Below, in pieces: positions 55,712-59,079 of a DNA stretch of 59,079 nucleotides. Position numbers and translations under genes: made by a program. Positions within the stretch are counted from its first letter, which is position 1. Every line of letters starts with the position of its first letter. Source of the DNA: Pseudomonadota bacterium (GTDB lineage: Bacteria > Pseudomonadota > Gammaproteobacteria > Steroidobacterales > Steroidobacteraceae). Under the pieces are notes generated by a model, which saw only the letters and a program-made list of their open reading frames with translations, made no database searches and had not been told where the DNA came from. Where the stretch lies: contig JAKBCE010000023.1 of NCBI GenBank assembly GCA_021808195.1, forward strand, positions 3,690 to 62,768, given 5' to 3'.

Positions 55712-55968
55712 AACGAAGTTGAGCACCCGGGGCGGAAACGCCCGGTGTGAATGGGGTCAAAGTCGGTGGACCAGCAGCACGTTACGGTGGCTGCAATACC
55801 GAGCTAAGCCGCGCCATCCGTAGCGCGGAAAGTGTAGAGACTTGACGGCCCCTGCCTAAACCACGCAGCGTGTGCGCGGCACGGCAAAGGTAAAGTCCAG
55901 ACCCCAAATGCGTTCGCTCTCCGCTCCGGCGGTCCGCGAGCGCAGCGGCGTAAGCCGTAGCGGGTACG
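55712..55968 (+). ncRNA. Group I intron in tRNA-Leu(UAA)
   Basis: 257 nt with no ORF. It follows the exon U (CUU paired to GAG of the intron as P1, with a U-G at the splice site) and ends in G. P2 is a hairpin with a GAAA loop (about 55722-55748). P3 is GGGGTC at 55753-55758 with GACCCC at 55900-55905. The P7 strands are ACTT at 55840-55843 and AAGT at 55893-55896; the surrounding GTGTAGAGACTTGACGG and GGTAAAGTCC blocks match the conserved core of cyanobacterial tRNA-Leu introns. P9 is GCGTTCGC/GCGAGCGC (55910-55917 with 55936-55943) and a CGGC-GTAA-GCCG hairpin follows. This fits subgroup IC3, self-splicing. Confidence 0.93.
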
Positions 55969-55990
55969 AAAATCCCTCGGGGGTAACTCC

Positions 55991-56020
55991 GTGCCGGTTC
56001 GAGTCCGGCCCCGGGCACCA
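55991..56020 (+). other. Putative attachment site at the tRNA-Leu 3' end
   Basis: P4-type integrases usually recombine at tRNA 3' ends, and the integrase gene begins 211 bases downstream in the same direction. The T arm and acceptor strand with encoded CCA would be the left copy of the att repeat. The right copy is not in the window, so the core is not defined. Confidence 0.45.
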
Positions 56021-56040
56021 GGTGGCTTCAAACTCCACCT
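56020..56040 (+). terminator. Hairpin directly after tRNA-Leu
   Basis: AGGTGG and CCACCT can form a 6-bp stem with a 9-base loop immediately after the CCA end. There is no following T run, so it is either a weak terminator, a processing guide or an arm-type element of the att region. Confidence 0.3.
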
Positions 56041-56171
56041 TCCCTGCCCGTCCTCCAACATCCCAACATTGCGCTGAAACACTGGGAATCGTAGTGTTTC
56101 CGCATCGACATCTGCCGACGCCCGTCTACCGCCATCCAGGGGCATGATCACACGCCTGAGGTGCGAAAAGT

Positions 56172-56207
56172 GGGGTAAGGCGGGTCGGTTTGAGTCCCGG
56201 TTACCCC
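56172..56207. repeat. Inverted repeat before the integrase gene
   Basis: GGGGTAA at 56172-56178 and TTACCCC at 56201-56207 pair perfectly, with CGGG/CCCG continuing inside. The loop contains a CGGTTTGAGTCC segment close to the tRNA-Leu T-arm CGGTTCGAGTCC. It could be an operator or recombinase arm site, or a relic of another tRNA end. Confidence 0.45.
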
Positions 56208-56230
56208 AAAGGGCGGGTGGAGCAGCGTCA

Positions 56231-57496
56231 ATGTTGTCGGATGCGAAGATTCGGAGCCTGAGACCTAAGGAGAAGGCATACAAGGTTTATGACGATCGCG
56301 GGCTGTATATGGTGGTGAACCCGAACGGGTCGCGGTGGTGGCGGTTCAAGTACAAGTACGATGGGCGGGAGCGCGGGATTTCGCTCGGCGTGTATCCGGA
56401 TGTCACGCTGCAATATGCGCGGGAGCAGCTGCAGGAGGCCCGGCAGCTGCTTACTCGGGGGATCGACCCGAGTAAGCAGCGGCGGACGGTCAAGATCGCT
56501 AGGGCGGACACCTTCAAGGTGATTGCCGAGGAATGGCTGGAGATGCAGGCGGAACGGCTCGCGCCGATCACGATGACCAAGGCGCGGTGGATTCTGGGAT
56601 CGTTCGTCTACCCTCGCCTGGGATCGCGGCCGATCGCCGCGATCGCGGCACCTGAGGTGCTGGCCGTGCTGCGGCCGATCGAGAGCCGTGGGATGAACGA
56701 GACCACCCATCGGGCATTGCAGCGTTGCGGACAGATTTTCCGGTACGCCATAGCGACGGGTCGAGCGACGCGGGATATCACGTCCGACCTGCGGGGCGCT
56801 TTGGCGCCGGTCGTGGTGGAAAACCGGGCGGCTATCACGGCGCCGGCGAAGATCGGCGCCCTGCTCCGCGCCATCGATGACTACATCGGGCATCCGGCGA
56901 CGCTGATGGCCCTGAAGTTGTCCCCTCTCGTCTTTCTACGTCCCAGCGAGCTGCGGGCGGCGGAATGGCGGGTCCCGGCAGTGCGGATGAAGATGCGGGA
57001 GCGGCATATTGTTCCGCTGGCCTGCCAAGCGGTTGCGATCCTCCGAGATCTCCGCAGCGTGACCGGCAAGGGCAGATATCTCTTTCCGTCGCTACGGACC
57101 TCGGATAGGCCGATGTCCGTGAACACGGTGAATGCCGCCTTGCGACGCCTCGGCTATACGCGTGATGAAATGACGGGACACGGGTTTCGAGCCATGGCCT
57201 GCACGTGCCTCAATGAGCTCGGCTGGCATCCCAACCTGATCGAATTGCAGATGGCTCACGCGGAGCGGAATAAGGTCCGGGCTGCGTATAACCGGGCCGA
57301 GCGATTGGCGGAACGAAGAAAGATGATGCAAGCTTGGGCGGATTACCTCGATGGGCTGCGAGCAGGCCAGCGCGAATCGAGGGTCACGGAAGAAGCAGTT
57401 CGACGCGCGGAGGGAACCACGCCATCCGGGAACCAGGCACTAAGACCGAGTAATTGCCGAAAACCGGCCAAAAATGGGGCTACCGCCGTTTCTTAA
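56231..57496 (+). CDS. P4-type tyrosine integrase (DUF4102/phage integrase)
   Basis: 421 residues from the ATG at 56231 (GGAG eight bases upstream; the frame is open to 56144). N-terminal arm-binding domain MLSDAKIRSLRPKEKAYKVYDD and WRFKYKYDGRERGISLGVYP; central SAM-like core-binding domain; C-terminal catalytic domain with R237 (RPSELR), HGFR (H317, R320), H343 and the nucleophile Y353 (AAYNRAE). Between RPSELR and WRVPAVRMKM about 12 residues usually present in the family (a second EWxExDxxxxxW unit) are missing, so the enzyme may be impaired. C-terminal tail of ~45 residues is unrelated, polar. Integrates mobile islands at tRNA genes. Confidence 0.92.
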   Translation: MLSDAKIRSLRPKEKAYKVYDDRGLYMVVNPNGSRWWRFKYKYDGRERGISLGVYPDVTLQYAREQLQEARQLLTRGIDPSKQRRTVKIARADTFKVIAEEWLEMQAERLAPITMTKARWILGSFVYPRLGSRPIAAIAAPEVLAVLRPIESRGMNETTHRALQRCGQIFRYAIATGRATRDITSDLRGALAPVVVENRAAITAPAKIGALLRAIDDYIGHPATLMALKLSPLVFLRPSELRAAEWRVPAVRMKMRERHIVPLACQAVAILRDLRSVTGKGRYLFPSLRTSDRPMSVNTVNAALRRLGYTRDEMTGHGFRAMACTCLNELGWHPNLIELQMAHAERNKVRAAYNRAERLAERRKMMQAWADYLDGLRAGQRESRVTEEAVRRAEGTTPSGNQALRPSNCRKPAKNGATAVS

Positions 57497-57570
57497 CTAG
57501 AGCTATTTTGCGTCCCCGGTAGTGAGTGACGGGCTGCCATCCAGCCATCAGAGGCTCGACCGAGGATGCT

Positions 57571-57813
57571 ATGTGCGTTCCAAATGGCGTTGTCATCGAT
57601 TCCGAAATCCATCACGGAAGGCCAGTGATAAGGGGCACGCGATTGCCGGTCCGCATCGTCGTTGGCAGCCTCGCTGGCGGGATGTCATTTGCCGAGGTCG
57701 AGTGCGAGTACGAGTACGAGTACGACATTACTGCTGACGATATTCGCGCCGCGTTGAGGTTTGTTATGGAGCTAGTGCAACAGGAGTCGTTTCATCCGCT
57801 TCCCGCTGCATAG
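57571..57813 (+). CDS. DUF433 antitoxin-like protein
   Basis: 80 residues from the ATG at 57571 (GAGG five bases upstream; an in-frame ATG at 57526 adds 15 residues). The DUF433 core is clear: VIDSEIHHGRPVIRGTRLPVRIVVGSLAGGMSF (in part), ITADDIRAALRFVMEL. DUF433 proteins are small HTH-like antitoxins, usually paired with PIN-type toxins. A PIN gene follows 23 bases later. The stretch before ITADDI is an acidic ECEYEYEYD encoded by a GAGTAC microrepeat. Confidence 0.88.
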   Translation: MCVPNGVVIDSEIHHGRPVIRGTRLPVRIVVGSLAGGMSFAEVECEYEYEYDITADDIRAALRFVMELVQQESFHPLPAA

Positions 57814-57836
57814 TTATTCCTTAAAGCGACGCGACA

Positions 57837-58286
57837 ATGCGAACCGTATATCTGGATCTCTGCTGCCTCAATCGGCCGTTTGACGACCAGCACCAGGCTC
57901 GGGTGCGACTCGAGGCCGAGGCGGTCCTCGCGTTAATCGAACTGGTGAGACATGGCGGACTGAAATGGATCGGGAGCGATATTCTCGACCTGGAATCGAG
58001 TCGCCATCGGAATGCCGACCAGCGGCGAGGGGTCGAAGCGCTACTGAGTTGCGCCACCTCCAAAGTGGCGGCAGGAGAACGGGAGCGACAAAGGGGTCGA
58101 GACCTCGAAGCCGTGGGATTTGGCGCTTTCGACGCCCTGCACCTCGCTTGCGCCGAGAGTGGTGGTGCCGAGGTTCTATTGACCAGCGACGATCGGCTGC
58201 GAAACCGCGCCACCCGTGAAAAGGCCCGACTGGCGGTGCAGGTGGAAAATCCGGCAAAATGGTACTCAGAGGCGATTGCACCATGA
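57837..58286 (+). CDS. PIN-domain ribonuclease-like toxin
   Basis: 149 residues. PIN acidic residues: the first Asp in VYLDLCCLNRPFDD, DILDLE mid-protein, and FDALHLACAESGGAEVLLTSDDRL at the C-terminal half, giving the four-acid metal site. Likely a VapC-like RNase held in check by the upstream DUF433 protein. It overlaps the next gene by four bases (ATGA). N-terminal CCLNRPFDDQ is typical of PIN proteins found with DUF433 or with small third genes. Confidence 0.88.
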   Translation: MRTVYLDLCCLNRPFDDQHQARVRLEAEAVLALIELVRHGGLKWIGSDILDLESSRHRNADQRRGVEALLSCATSKVAAGERERQRGRDLEAVGFGAFDALHLACAESGGAEVLLTSDDRLRNRATREKARLAVQVENPAKWYSEAIAP

Positions 58287-58522
58287 GCGCGGCAGTAGAG
58301 ACTATCGACGGTGGCAGCGCGACCCCTGCTGAGCTGCGGCGGGTCGGAATTGACGCGCTCGTGAAGGCCCTGGGGCCGGTCGGAATGGCCCGGTTTCTCC
58401 AGCAGTTCGACCCTGGACACGGGGATTACACTGCCCAGCGGTACGCGATCCTAGGCAATCCGACCGTCGACGAACTTATGGATGAAGTGGAACGGCGGCG
58501 CGGAAGTCCGTCCGGCAAGTAG
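58283..58522 (+). CDS. Small protein coupled to PIN toxin, unknown family
   Basis: 79 residues from the ATG at 58283, overlapping the PIN stop. It reads VGIDALVKALGPVGMARFLQQFDPGHGDYTAQRYAILG (in part), a pattern I associate with small genes next to PIN-domain toxins, with no named function. No membrane segment or DNA-binding motif is obvious. It could be a second antitoxin or a chaperone-like partner; coupling to the toxin argues for a shared role. Confidence 0.75.
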   Translation: MSAAVETIDGGSATPAELRRVGIDALVKALGPVGMARFLQQFDPGHGDYTAQRYAILGNPTVDELMDEVERRRGSPSGK

Positions 58523-58772
58523 CCCGTTCCCGCTTACCTGTTAATTAGGCCAGATTGGCACCGATTTCGGCGGCCGCACGGGCATCTGCCTGCGGCAAAA
58601 TCCCGTCTGAAGATCTTCCGCATCCTCCCTGGAAATCGTCACGTCCTGCGTAATCATTGTTGACTCTATTACCGCAGCTCCTGCTGGTAAACGCGTCCCA
58701 CTGCATGCGGTAGCCCCTGCAACGTTGACCCAGCCGCGACGACCGTGCGCGTGGAAGAGCGGTATTTCCTGC
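58523..58772. other. Intergenic stretch between PIN module and IS630 gene
   Basis: 250 bases. A minus-strand frame without stops covers about 58545-58750 and could be the 3' remnant of an older gene, but I find no start or known motif (it reads GRRGWVNVAGATACSGT in part). One end of the IS630-type element should fall near 58770, though I could not define its terminal repeat. Confidence 0.35.
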
Positions 58773-59079
58773 CTAGTGGCCTGTAACAGCTGAATGTATA
58801 CCGAGGCGCTTACCGGTGTCGGAGTACTTCCACTTCACGGTGCGCGGGGCCTTGTTGTAGTGGCGGATGTAACGCATGAGCTCTTTCCTCAGATCGGCGA
58901 CCGAGGTGAACACGCCGCGGGCGATCACGTCGCGCTCGATCCTGCCGAACCACAGCTCCACCTGATTGAGCCAGGAGGAGTAGGTCGGAGTGAAGTGCAT
59001 CTGCACGTTGGGATGCTCGGTGAGGAAGGTCTTGACCAGTTCGGTCTTGTGCGAAGAGAGATTGTCCGCGATCACGTGG
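58773..59079 (-). CDS. IS630-family transposase, C-terminal part, 5' end outside window
   Basis: At least 102 codons, continuing past the window edge. VIADNLSSHKT contains the second catalytic Asp of the DDE domain and YSSWLNQVELWFGRIERDVI carries the Glu; FTSVADLRKELMRYIRHYNK follows, all typical of IS630. The C-terminal tail (GKRLGIHSAVTGH) is longer than the usual KWKY...RRI ending. Whether the full gene is intact cannot be judged. Confidence 0.9.
   Translation of the reverse strand, partial: HVIADNLSSHKTELVKTFLTEHPNVQMHFTPTYSSWLNQVELWFGRIERDVIARGVFTSVADLRKELMRYIRHYNKAPRTVKWKYSDTGKRLGIHSAVTGH

Larger units (their letters stand above)
55677..56020 (+). tRNA. tRNA-Leu(UAA), split by a group I intron
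   Basis: The 5' exon is 55677-55711 (GCCCGGG acceptor strand, D arm, AGGGACTT) and the 3' exon 55969-56020 (AAAATCCCT, variable arm, TTCGAGT T-loop, CCCGGGC, encoded ACCA end). Joined, they give an 87-nt tRNA with anticodon stem AGGGA/UCCCU and loop CUUAAAA, anticodon UAA. Acceptor and T stems pair perfectly. The interruption falls between anticodon bases U34 and A35. The 3' end encodes CCA and appears to serve as the attachment site of the downstream integrase element. Confidence 0.95.

Noticed and set aside
58545..58750. Minus-strand open stretch before the IS
   Set aside because: No start codon in good context, no recognised motif; at best a truncated relic.

Overview
The window is a high-GC, densely packed stretch of a proteobacterial chromosome, most likely gammaproteobacterial. 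The Ccm system I cytochrome c maturation operon, the TPP-riboswitch-controlled thi operon and the complete proteobacterial-type T6SS (type VI secretion system) support this; genus is not determinable by eye. Almost every gene up to about 55.6 kb is on the minus strand, so transcription runs from high to low coordinates.

Region 1 (1-4 kb): a two-partner secretion pair, tpsB and then a TpsA exoprotein cut by the window edge. Region 2 (4.1-40.2 kb): one T6SS locus with all 13 core components (tssA-tssM). In transcription order: tssA, tssB, tssC, hcp, tagJ, tssE, tssF, tssG, clpV, a Fic-domain protein, a small unknown protein, vgrG; then an accessory/cargo module (DUF6484, TIGR02270, DUF2169, a ketosynthase-like pseudoenzyme, a DUF4150 PAAR-like tip, an AHH nuclease and its Imm11-type immunity protein); then tagH (FHA), tssJ, tssK, tssL (OmpA-fused), tssM, tagF, PP2C phosphatase, a large Ser/Thr kinase and a small membrane protein. 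Kinase, phosphatase, FHA protein and TagF form the threonine phosphorylation switch that gates assembly. TagF carries a C-terminal copy of the PP2C fold with its metal ligands lost.

Region 3 (40.4-46.8 kb): thiamine operon thiC-thiO-thiS-thiG-thiE-thiF(rhodanese)-thiD behind a clear TPP riboswitch. Region 4 (46.7-49 kb): a secreted alkaline-phosphatase-superfamily phosphodiesterase preceded by a well-formed PHO box, and a KGG-repeat stress protein. Region 5 (49-55.6 kb): ccmABCDEFGH plus a CcmI-like TPR protein, most genes overlapping by 1-8 bases.

Region 6 (55.6 kb to the end, plus strand except the IS): a tRNA-Leu(UAA) gene interrupted in its anticodon by a 257-nt group I intron; immediately downstream, a P4-type tyrosine integrase with an apparent small internal deletion, a DUF433/PIN toxin-antitoxin set with a third small gene, and an IS630-family transposase running off the window. 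This looks like the left end of a tRNA-integrated element.

The most noteworthy items are the intron-split tRNA used as an apparent integration site, the Fic-domain protein between clpV and vgrG, the TagF pseudophosphatase fusion, the ketosynthase-like pseudoenzyme in the spike module, and the PHO-box-controlled phosphodiesterase.
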